Origin: a bacterium
GTDB lineage: Bacteria; Patescibacteriota; Minisyncoccia; JACQLN01
Direction of reading: 5' to 3'
Assembly: GCA_030697855.1 (NCBI GenBank)
Contig: JAUYOU010000091.1
Span: 1 to 26,506 of the forward strand
DNA: 26,506 nucleotides
Shown here: piece by piece, positions 20,613-26,506 of the stretch
How positions within the stretch are numbered: the stretch's first letter is position 1
Layout: each line of letters starts with the position of its first letter
Notes under the pieces: model-generated
Database searches by the model: none
What the model was told of the DNA's origin: nothing
The model's input: the letters and a program-made list of their open reading frames with translations, nothing else
Made by a program: the position numbers and the translations under genes

Positions 20613-21137
20613 TTAAATCTTTCCTAACGTTCCTTCTTTGTTAACACTAAGTATTTCAACTTTATTTTTAAGTTTTAGTTCATCTAAATTTTTTATAAAT
20701 TTTTCTGGTAAGGGTCTATAACCTACCCAAACACTTCTTTGTAATTGATTATAACCACAAGATACCAATTCCGTGCGTATCAAATCTCTCTTCCTTCTTT
20801 CTGATTCAGGAATATCAAAAACAACTAATCTAATAATTCCATCTTCATTAGGTAGAGAATTTATTTCATCTATAAGTAAATCAGAGCCGTTTTTTGTTAG
20901 CGACCAAATAGATTTTCGATGATTTCCGCTTTTAACTACTAATCCTTGTTTCTTTAAACGAGATAAGATGGCGGAAAAAGTTTTAGGAGAAAATTCATAA
21001 TCGTTATGCAACCCTAAAGCCGCTCGCCACAATCTTGATTCCGCACGACCGCGAGGGAAAATACTCTCTAGTGTTATATCTCCTACTTCGTTAATTTTAT
21101 TCAAAATCAATCTAGTTATAGATGATTTATCTGCCAT
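20613..21137 (-). CDS. PaaX/Cas2-like protein: winged helix fused to a Cas2-fold domain
   Basis: The 174 residues start with a winged-helix part (about 5-90; AILSRLKKQGLVVKSGNHRKSIWSLTKNG looks like recognition helix and wing). They end with a ferredoxin-like domain of the PaaX C-terminal/Cas2 type (about 101-170): IIRLVVFDIPESERRKRDLIRTELVSCGYNQLQRSVWVG. The first strand ends in Asp108, the position of the catalytic Asp in Cas2, but no CRISPR array or cas1 is in the window, so a transcription regulator is more likely than an adaptation nuclease. It is flanked by palindromes E3 (upstream) and E2 (downstream), candidates for its operators. No SD is evident. An automatic call of Cas2 would be misleading. 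Confidence 0.75.
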   Translation of the reverse strand: MADKSSITRLILNKINEVGDITLESIFPRGRAESRLWRAALGLHNDYEFSPKTFSAILSRLKKQGLVVKSGNHRKSIWSLTKNGSDLLIDEINSLPNEDGIIRLVVFDIPESERRKRDLIRTELVSCGYNQLQRSVWVGYRPLPEKFIKNLDELKLKNKVEILSVNKEGTLGKI

Positions 21138-21195
21138 AATATTTATATTATGAGTTATTAATACTGTTCATACTACAACCATAAATATAATTAAT

Positions 21196-21233
21196 GTTAA
21201 CACTTTTCATACGATCGTAGGAAGTTTGTTAAC
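21196..21233. promoter_or_regulatory. Triple-block palindrome E3
   Basis: GTTAACA-N8-ACGATCGT-N8-TGTTAAC, about 60 bases upstream of the start of the PaaX/Cas2-like gene, a position suited to autoregulation. Same block spacing as E2. Confidence 0.65.
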
Positions 21234-21295
21234 AATAGCTATTTTATATTTTTTATTAATAGTATTTTATAAATACGGAGTGTAAGTTAAATGGA

Positions 21296-21334
21296 AAAAA
21301 TAAAAAGAGGTCACTGGTTTTATCCAGCAACCTC
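21296..21334 (-). terminator. Terminator of the two GC-richer orphan genes
   Basis: On the minus strand GAGGT-TG-CTGG pairs with CCAG-TG-ACCTC around ATAAAA, followed by TTTTTATTTTTT. Confidence 0.85.
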
Positions 21335-21343
21335 AACACCTTA

Positions 21344-21580
21344 TCACTTCTTCTTGGCCGGTGCCGTCAAAGACACCGGATTTCCCAACATCGTGCCGAG
21401 AAGTTCGTGCGCAATGGTTCCATAAAGCTCACGAGCCTCTTCCATAGAAGTTCCGAAACCCAACTCCTTGGCCATTTCTTCGAAATCTATCGGCTCATCT
21501 TTAAGGGTAATGAGACCCTTTTTGATCACCATAGCCCTAAAGGCAAGGTAACCAACCTGATTGCGACGGTTCTGGTCCAT
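21344..21580 (-). CDS. Small orphan protein (78 aa), second gene of a GC-richer pair
   Basis: I do not recognise it. The residues MDQNRRNQVGYLAFRAMVIKK, then FEEMAKELGFGTSMEEARELYGTIAHELL, look helical and soluble, ending in APAKKK. SD AAGGGG lies about eight bases before the ATG. It starts 18 bases after the 106-aa gene, so they form a two-gene operon with one promoter and one terminator. Hand counts of sampled lines in this pair give roughly 50-55% GC against clearly lower values in the housekeeping genes, which may mean recent arrival. Confidence 0.72.
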   Translation of the reverse strand: MDQNRRNQVGYLAFRAMVIKKGLITLKDEPIDFEEMAKELGFGTSMEEARELYGTIAHELLGTMLGNPVSLTAPAKKK

Positions 21581-21598
21581 AGTTATAGCCCCTTGAAG

Positions 21599-21919
21599 TT
21601 AGGGTTTTACCTGAACATACATGAACTCTTCGCCGACGAGGCGGCGAATTTTCTCCTCCGTAAAACCAGAGCTCAGAAGAGCCTCCTTAAAGCGCCCGTC
21701 GTGCTTGATCATGTCCTGAATGTTGCTCAGGTCGGAGACCAGCACCCGACCTCCTGTGAGGGCGGTCTCAGCGATAGCTATATGTTTGTAATAAGCTTTC
21801 GCTGGTGGGTCAACCGTGAAAGCCACCACCCCCACCACCAACATAGTGGCCATCATGAGTAAGGCACCGATCATCCTAACGTTCATCGTCGACGGCTCCC
21901 CACTTCTTCCTGACATCAT
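21599..21919 (-). CDS. Small membrane-anchored orphan protein (106 aa)
   Basis: I do not recognise it. A short N-terminus (MMSGRSGEPSTMNVR) is followed by one membrane helix or uncleaved signal (about 16-36, IGALLMMATMLVVGVVAFTV) and a soluble part outside (AKAYYKHIAIAETALTGGRVLVSDLSNIQDMI, then SSGFTEEKIRRLVGEEFMYVQVKP). SD AAAAAGGAG six bases before ATG ATG; promoter TTGACT-N18-TATACT. It probably acts at the cell surface with the 78-aa partner gene; role unknown. Base composition is higher in GC than its surroundings. Confidence 0.75.
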   Translation of the reverse strand: MMSGRSGEPSTMNVRMIGALLMMATMLVVGVVAFTVDPPAKAYYKHIAIAETALTGGRVLVSDLSNIQDMIKHDGRFKEALLSSGFTEEKIRRLVGEEFMYVQVKP

Positions 21920-21962
21920 CTCGAGCTCCTTTTTATGAGTGATTTATTTTGGTACTAAATAT

Positions 21963-21992
21963 AGTATACCATATTAAATTATATATAGTCAA
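21963..21992 (-). promoter_or_regulatory. Promoter of the GC-richer orphan pair
   Basis: On the minus strand TTGACT, 18-base spacer, TATACT. It lies immediately downstream of the rplU terminator. Confidence 0.65.
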
Positions 21993-21999
21993 TAGAACT

Positions 22000-22028
22000 A
22001 AAAATCCCCGCTTTAGGCGGAGATTTTT
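22000..22028 (-). terminator. Terminator overlapping the end of rplU
   Basis: AAAAATC-C-CCGC pairs with GGCGG-A-GATTTTT around TTTA. The right arm covers the last rplU codons and its stop, so the hairpin is part of the coding end. Confidence 0.75.
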
Positions 22029-22333
22029 GTAATTTCTAAATCTGTAAAGGCTTGGCGATGGCCAGCTTTCTTTTTATAACGTTTCTTGGCTTTGTATTTA
22101 AAAACTATTATCTTTCTGTCTCTACCCTGCTTGGCTACTTTAGCCGAAACTTTAGCGCCTTCTACCATTGGGGTTCCAATCTTTAGATCTGCATCGCTCG
22201 AAACCATTAAAACACTATCAAAAACAACCTCACTGCCTTCCTCGACATTAAGCTTTTCTACTCTTAGTTTTTGACCTTCGGCAACCTTGTATTGCTTGCC
22301 TCCCGTCTTTATAATGGCAAAAGTCTGCGACAT
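22013..22333 (-). CDS. rplU: 50S ribosomal protein bL21
   Basis: bL21 binds 23S rRNA. The 106 residues from MSQTFAIIKTGGKQYKVAEGQ show the family core (EGSEVVFDSVLMV, KVAKQGRDRKIIVFKYKAKKRYKKKAGHRQ) and end ITKISA. The longer frame from 22351 adds MLTYKL, absent from the family, so I prefer 22333. There is no SD. It is not next to rpmA as in many bacteria; both genes are in the window, about 16 kb apart and on opposite strands. Confidence 0.95.
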   Translation of the reverse strand: MSQTFAIIKTGGKQYKVAEGQKLRVEKLNVEEGSEVVFDSVLMVSSDADLKIGTPMVEGAKVSAKVAKQGRDRKIIVFKYKAKKRYKKKAGHRQAFTDLEITKISA

Positions 22334-22411
22334 AAGTTTGTATGTTAACACACCTTAATATAATAAGGAATACCCCTCGATTTCCTCGGGGTTATTCCCT
22401 TGCGGGAATAA

Positions 22412-22443
22412 GAAAAGAGGCCCAAACCCTTGCGGTTTAGGCC
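22412..22443 (-). terminator. Terminator after the rmuC/40-aa unit
   Basis: On the minus strand GGCCTAAACC-GCAA-GGGTTTGGGCC, then TCTTTTCTT. A second small hairpin ATTCCC/GGGAAT lies at 22394-22409. Confidence 0.8.
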
Positions 22444-22469
22444 GTGTTTATTTGTCCGCCGTCATGTTT

Positions 22470-22592
22470 TCACTCACTATCTTGACCATCCTTGATTCGC
22501 TTAAAAAGTTTCCTACCCTTATAAGCATAGTAGGGAGCTATAGACCAAAATACTGTTAAAAAAATGATGATTCCAAGCTCATCTCTGCTCAT
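22470..22592 (-). CDS. 40-residue membrane protein with strong SD
   Basis: The ORF encodes MSRDELGIIIFLTVFWSIAP, then YYAYKGRKLFKRIKDGQDSE and a TGA stop. One hydrophobic helix (about 7-24) precedes a basic cytoplasmic tail. It is supported by a near-perfect SD (AAAGGAGGT, nine bases before ATG) and a terminator 26 bases after the stop. It starts 34 bases after rmuC and has no promoter of its own, so it is probably the last gene of an rmuC transcript. Function unknown; the design (short helix plus basic tail) resembles the 27-residue ORF upstream of the S41 protease. Confidence 0.7.
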   Translation of the reverse strand: MSRDELGIIIFLTVFWSIAPYYAYKGRKLFKRIKDGQDSE

Positions 22593-22601
22593 GGCGGCAA
22601 C

Positions 22602-22610
22602 ACCTCCTTT
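22602..22610 (-). promoter_or_regulatory. Ribosome binding site of the 40-aa gene
   Basis: AAAGGAGGT on the minus strand, nine bases before the ATG at 22592. This site decides that the short ORF is a gene. Confidence 0.75.
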
Positions 22611-22626
22611 GGGTTAAAAGAACAAA

Positions 22627-23682
22627 CTAAATGTCCTCGTCTTTTTCTGGGCCGGTCAAAACCATAGTTTCGACCCCCATTTTTTGACCTGTTATTCTTA
22701 ACACGTCTTTATCAATCTTACCAAATTCTTTGTAAGCATGGTTATACATACTCACAGTAGTGCCCAAATTTTTTCCCATACGGCTTAAATAATCTTCATA
22801 GCTAGCAAGATGTTTGCTTAAATCTTCCACTCTTTTAATTATTTCTTTAGCCGATTCTTCTATCTGCAAAGCCCTTAAGCCCTGCATAACAGTTTGCAAA
22901 TATGCCAAAAACGAAGTTGGCGAAACAATAATAACTTTATATTTATTAGCGGCACGCTGTATTAGGTTTTCTGTGTCTTCGTCTTGTAAGGCGCCAATTC
23001 TATTTACTAAAAGATCGTAATAAATAGCTTCGTGTGGAATAAACATAAAAGCAAAATCCATTGTACCTTGCCCTGGTTGAATATATTTAGAAGTTTCCTG
23101 AATACGCATTTTTAAATCGTTCACAAAAACTTTTTCTAAACGCGCACGTTCAGCTTCGTTTTTTTCTTCTACTAGCCTATTATAATTTTCTAGCGAAAAC
23201 TTAGAGTCTACCGGTATAATTTTATCTTTAACAAACACCGCAGCGTCCACTATAGTGCCGTCTTTAAATGGATACTGCATTTGATAACTCCCTGGGGGTA
23301 AAACATTTTTTAAAAGAGTTTCTAAATAGTACTCACCAAGAACTCCGCGTTGTTTTGGGTTTTTTAAAATATCTTGAAGGCTTTTTAACTGATCGGCAAA
23401 ATTAACCACCTGTCTATTGGTTTCATCTAGCTTAGTTAAGCGTTCGGTTACATCGCGCACAATTTGCGCGGTCTGGCCAAACTGGCTTTGCATACTGCGG
23501 TGAGATTCGCCTAGCTTACTATCTAATACCTTAGATATATCACTTATTTGGTTTTGAAGCATCAAAAACAAGCCTTGCTGATCTTCTGGTTTGTCGCGTT
23601 CCACACGACGAGATAAAAACCAAAACAGGCCGGCAAAACCAGCCACTATTAGAACAATTAAAATAATAAATTCAGAACTCAT
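22627..23682 (-). CDS. rmuC: DNA recombination protein RmuC homologue
   Basis: RmuC-family proteins limit DNA inversions and are thought to be nucleases. The 351 residues from MSSEFIILIVLIVAGFAGLFWFLSRR have an N-terminal membrane anchor, a coiled-coil stretch (about 45-100), and the RmuC domain (KQRGVLGEYYLETLLKNVLP, then IVDAAVFVKDKIIPVDSKFSLENYNRLV, FMFIPHEAIYYDL, and YKVIIVSPTSFLAYLQTV). The D-x-K-type residues (PVDSKF) fit a restriction-fold nuclease core. A frame extension to 23712 would begin inside the upstream hairpin and is rejected. No SD. Confidence 0.93.
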   Translation of the reverse strand: MSSEFIILIVLIVAGFAGLFWFLSRRVERDKPEDQQGLFLMLQNQISDISKVLDSKLGESHRSMQSQFGQTAQIVRDVTERLTKLDETNRQVVNFADQLKSLQDILKNPKQRGVLGEYYLETLLKNVLPPGSYQMQYPFKDGTIVDAAVFVKDKIIPVDSKFSLENYNRLVEEKNEAERARLEKVFVNDLKMRIQETSKYIQPGQGTMDFAFMFIPHEAIYYDLLVNRIGALQDEDTENLIQRAANKYKVIIVSPTSFLAYLQTVMQGLRALQIEESAKEIIKRVEDLSKHLASYEDYLSRMGKNLGTTVSMYNHAYKEFGKIDKDVLRITGQKMGVETMVLTGPEKDEDI

Positions 23683-23695
23683 ACCCAGTAAGACA

Positions 23696-23727
23696 ACCCA
23701 GTAGTAGAGCATAGCTCACTACTGGGT
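23696..23727 (-). promoter_or_regulatory. 5'-end hairpin of the rmuC mRNA
   Basis: ACCCAGTAGT-A-GAGC pairs with GCTC-ACTACTGGGT around ATA with a single bulge. It lies between the predicted transcript start (about 23729) and the ATG, so it would cap the mRNA. Confidence 0.55.
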
Positions 23728-23735
23728 AAACTTTG

Positions 23736-23765
23736 ATAGTAATTTATATATAATTTTATGGTCAA
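23736..23765 (-). promoter_or_regulatory. Promoter of rmuC
   Basis: On the minus strand TTGACC, 18-base spacer, TACTAT. Confidence 0.5.
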
Positions 23766-23769
23766 AGCC

Positions 23770-23810
23770 TGCCCCGTAGTGTCCGCCGAAGGTGGTCTAC
23801 TTCGGGGTTG
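23770..23810. repeat. GC-rich hairpin between the ATPase and rmuC
   Basis: GCCCCG and CGGGG form the outer pairs and CCGCC/GGTGG the inner ones, within a stretch that is far GC-richer than its flanks. It lies just downstream of the ATPase gene and may end its transcript, or be a dispersed repeat. Confidence 0.4.
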
Positions 23811-23828
23811 CTCTACTGAGCATAATAC

Positions 23829-26506
23829 TTATATTATATTGCCACGTTTTTTATTAAATATCCATTTAGAAATTTCAACTAAAATTATATTAATTGCCGC
23901 CGCAGAAAAGATAACCACCCATTCTAATAAACCGATTGGCTGCAAGTTAAGAATACTATTAAGAAAAGGTAAGTAAATAGCTCCAACTAAAAATAATAAA
24001 CTTAAGCCTAAAGATGCTAATAAATACTTATTACTAAAAAATGAAACTTCCCAAATCGGTCTTCTTAAGCTCCTTAAAGACAATGCAGAAAAAATAGAAA
24101 GCACGCCAAGACCCGCAAAAACAATGCTCTGGGCATAAGCATAACTCTCAAAAGAAGATCCAAAAAATAAAAACATACCAAAAAGCATTCCGGCGCCTGC
24201 GACACCAATTACAAAAATTAAGAACCTCGCAAGATTATCTAAAATTGGTTTTTTAATGTTTTGGGGTTTTAAATTCATAATATCTTTTTCAGCACCCTCA
24301 AAAGAAAGCGCGATAGCTGGCAAAACTTCGCTAACTAAATTAACCCATAAAATTTGGATGGCGGTTATCGGCAAGGGTAACTTTAAAACTAAAGAAATAG
24401 AAACTAAAAATATCTCTATTAAACTAGTACTTAGCAAATAAGCTGTTACTTTTTTAATATTTTCCAAAATAACCCTACCCTCTTTAATTGCTTTTATTAA
24501 AACCGCGAAATTATTCTCTAAAAGAACCATTCCGGAAGCTTCTCGTGCCAAATCTGTTCCACTGGCTAAAGACACGCCGACATCCGCCTTAAGCAGTAAC
24601 GGGGCATCGTTAATGCCATCGCCAATAGCAGTTACCACGCCCCCTTGGCTCTGCCAAGCTTCAACTATTTTTAATTTTTGCTCTGGAGTTACCCTGCTAA
24701 AAATATCTATATCTTTTATTCTATGATAAAAATCTTTATTGTTAATTAAATTAATGTCCTTACCCTCTAAAACTTCGGGTACTTTTCTTTCTTTAGAGAA
24801 AAACCCAACTTCTTTTGCAACCAACCGAGCTGTTGCCGTATGATCCCCTGTAACCATCACTGTTCTTATGCCCGCCTTATGGCTTAAAGCAATAAAATCT
24901 TTAACATCGGGCCTTATAGAATCTTTTAAACCCAAAAGGCCAACCAAATTAAGCTGGAAAATAACATCTTTTAAAAGAACTTCGATATTTTTACTTTGTA
25001 ATAGTTTTTTATCTTCAATCTTTTTTGAACATACCGCCAAAACGCTAAAACCATTTCGGGCCAAAGCATCTATAGCATCTTTTATGGTAGAAATCTCAAA
25101 AGAACTAATACTCTCGTATCTATTTAATATCTGAATTCTTTTAATATGGCTTAATAAAACATCGGCTGCGCCCACGATAATAGCCCAAACTTCGCCATCC
25201 TCATTTTCTCTAAACGAAACACTAAATTTTCTTTGGCTATTAAAATTTATTTCGCCTAATTTTTTAAAATTTTTATTTAATTTTTTAAAATCTAACCCTG
25301 CTTTATAAGCCGCTTCTACCAAAGCCTTAGCCACCGCACTACCCTTTATTTTCCACTTAGAAAATTCTTCTTCTAAGTTTTCTATAATAGCTTCCGAAGC
25401 TAATAAGCCGTACGACAAAGAAAGGATTCTGTTGGGTAAATATTCCGGCGTAGAATCCATTTCTAATATTCCGCCTCTTTTTTCTGGGGTTAATACCTTG
25501 CTGACCCGCAAATCTCCGTGGGTTAAAGTTCCTGTTTTATCGGTTAAAATAACAGAGGTATAGCCCAAAGTTTCTACCGCGACCATCTTTTTAATTAAAC
25601 CCTTAGCCTTTAATATCCGCCTGGTGCCGATAGCTAAAATAACAGTAACCGCCACCGGCAAACTTTCGGGCACTGCGGCCACCGCTATGGCTACAGATAT
25701 TAAAAACATTTCTTTAATATCTCGGCCTAAAAAAATAGCAAAAATAAATATAAGCAAACTTATAAGCAAAACTCCTAAGCCTATAAACTGGCTAAGTTTA
25801 TATATTTTCTTTTCGAAGGGAGTTCGGGCAATCTTAATATTTTTTAATAACTTACCTATTCGCCCGACTTCTGAATTGTCGCCCACGCCAAACACAATGC
25901 CTTCTAAAGAGCCCTCGGTTAAAACCGTACCGCTAAAAACAACATTGGTTCTTTCAAAAACAACTGCGCTAGCTGATAACATGCTGGAAGATTTTAAAAC
26001 ATCCCCAGCTTCGCCTGTTAATACGCTTTCGTTGGTTTTGGCATTAAAGCTGTTAATAATTCTGGCATCGGCCGAAATTTTATCGCCGGCTTTAACTATA
26101 ATAATATCGCCCAAAACAATTTTAGAGGCGGGTAAAGAAATAAAATTACTCTCCCGTAAAACTAAGGCATCTTGCACCTCTAATTTCTTTAAACTGGCTA
26201 AAGATTTTTTAGCGCTATATTCCTGAAAAAACCCTATTAAACTATTTAACAAAACGGCACTAAATATAATAAGAGAATCTTTTTTATAATCAAAATAAAA
26301 AGTCACGCCGCCGCTTAAAATAAGAATTATTATTAAAGGATTTAAAAATTGAGAAAAAAGAATATGCCAAAATGGTTTGGCATCATTTGGGCTAAGTTTG
26401 TTTTCACCAAACTGTTGCAGTCTTTTTTCGGCTTCCGTTGTTGTTAAACCATCTCTTTTAGAATTTAGGCGCAAAAAAACATCGCCCAAGGGGAAGCTAT
26501 GCCAAG
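23829..26506 (-). CDS. P-type cation-transporting ATPase (P2 type), 5' end outside window
   Basis: This ATP-driven cation pump is probably of the Ca2+/cation (P2) group. From the right edge the frame reads WHSFPLGDVFLRLNSKRDGLT, the start of the N-terminal cation-ATPase domain, so the apparent TTG start at 26489 is internal. Visible in order: two membrane helices; the actuator motif TGE (VLTGEAGD); PESLP in membrane helix 4; the phosphorylation site DKTGTLT; MVTGDH; the hinge GDGINDAPLL; and C-terminal helices with WVNLVSEVLPA. About 890 residues are visible. PESLP and NLVSE (instead of NxxTD) leave the ion uncertain among Ca2+, Mn2+ and monovalent cations. It is the last gene on this side. 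Confidence 0.93.
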   Translation of the reverse strand, partial: WHSFPLGDVFLRLNSKRDGLTTTEAEKRLQQFGENKLSPNDAKPFWHILFSQFLNPLIIILILSGGVTFYFDYKKDSLIIFSAVLLNSLIGFFQEYSAKKSLASLKKLEVQDALVLRESNFISLPASKIVLGDIIIVKAGDKISADARIINSFNAKTNESVLTGEAGDVLKSSSMLSASAVVFERTNVVFSGTVLTEGSLEGIVFGVGDNSEVGRIGKLLKNIKIARTPFEKKIYKLSQFIGLGVLLISLLIFIFAIFLGRDIKEMFLISVAIAVAAVPESLPVAVTVILAIGTRRILKAKGLIKKMVAVETLGYTSVILTDKTGTLTHGDLRVSKVLTPEKRGGILEMDSTPEYLPNRILSLSYGLLASEAIIENLEEEFSKWKIKGSAVAKALVEAAYKAGLDFKKLNKNFKKLGEINFNSQRKFSVSFRENEDGEVWAIIVGAADVLLSHIKRIQILNRYESISSFEISTIKDAIDALARNGFSVLAVCSKKIEDKKLLQSKNIEVLLKDVIFQLNLVGLLGLKDSIRPDVKDFIALSHKAGIRTVMVTGDHTATARLVAKEVGFFSKERKVPEVLEGKDINLINNKDFYHRIKDIDIFSRVTPEQKLKIVEAWQSQGGVVTAIGDGINDAPLLLKADVGVSLASGTDLAREASGMVLLENNFAVLIKAIKEGRVILENIKKVTAYLLSTSLIEIFLVSISLVLKLPLPITAIQILWVNLVSEVLPAIALSFEGAEKDIMNLKPQNIKKPILDNLARFLIFVIGVAGAGMLFGMFLFFGSSFESYAYAQSIVFAGLGVLSIFSALSLRSLRRPIWEVSFFSNKYLLASLGLSLLFLVGAIYLPFLNSILNLQPIGLLEWVVIFSAAAINIILVEISKWIFNKKRGNII

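Noticed and set aside
19902..21233. CRISPR array or Cas locus
   Set aside because: The repeats are over 600 bases apart with genes between them, and no cas1 is present; the Cas2-fold gene alone is not evidence of CRISPR.
21291..21428. Plus-strand ORF of about 45 codons opposite the 78-aa gene
   Set aside because: It overlaps the minus-strand terminator and coding sequence and has only a weak SD-like sequence.
22334..22351. Six-residue extension of bL21
   Set aside because: MSQTFAIIKTGGKQY matches the usual start; the extra residues do not.
25624..26226. 200-codon plus-strand ORF opposite the ATPase
   Set aside because: It is an antisense shadow of a clearly coding P-type ATPase with low-complexity Lys/Ile/Ser composition.
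26487..26489. TTG as start of the P-type ATPase
   Set aside because: The frame continues upstream to the window edge with family-typical residues (WHSFPLG), so the gene is cut by the window.

Overview
The window looks like a piece of a Candidate Phyla Radiation (Patescibacteria) genome, most likely Parcubacteria-like. This is inferred from AT-rich DNA, housekeeping genes that mostly lack a Shine-Dalgarno (SD) sequence, a tRNA gene without encoded CCA, a CorA and a cysteinyl-tRNA synthetase with non-standard motif residues, and many small orphan genes. TGA is used as a normal stop (corA and a 40-codon gene), which argues against the UGA=Gly lineages. bL9 is present, which fits Parcubacteria better than Microgenomates. 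No database search was possible.

Layout. 1-1623: 3' part of RNase J and a small zinc-ribbon gene. 1659-4284: divergent phosphomannomutase/phosphoglucomutase (-) and ychF GTPase (+). 4382-5468: a small orphan gene and a REP-associated tyrosine transposase (RAYT) with its palindromes on both sides and inside its own gene. 5634-7818: rpmA (+), then rplI, an S41 C-terminal processing protease and a 27-residue membrane protein (-). 7865-8250: a tRNA-Lys transcription unit with partial copies of the tRNA on both sides. 8392-9838: a membrane protein and two paralogous small orphan genes. 9969-14406: the heat-shock operon hrcA-grpE-dnaK-dnaJ (-) with a CIRCE operator. 14567-15231: two small orphan cassettes, the second a multi-CxxC protein. 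15332-19855: corA, cysS, dnaB, recR (+), separated by palindromic low-complexity spacers. 19902-21233: an accessory segment with an orphan gene and a PaaX/Cas2-like regulator, marked by three related 34-38 bp palindromes. 21344-21919: two GC-richer orphan genes. 22013-23682: rplU, a 40-residue membrane protein and rmuC (-). 23829-26506: a P-type cation ATPase (-) running off the right edge.

Two styles of gene stand out. Conserved housekeeping genes start without SD, some apparently leaderless (pmm, hrcA), and several carry palindromic elements in or beside them. Almost every small orphan gene has a strong SD and a hairpin terminator, and several have a clear TTGAC-type promoter, as if each were a self-contained expression cassette. 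The least explained features are the triple palindrome set around the PaaX/Cas2-like gene, the tRNA-Lys flanked by pieces of itself, the RAYT/REP locus, and palindromes inserted in frame in phosphomannomutase and DnaK.
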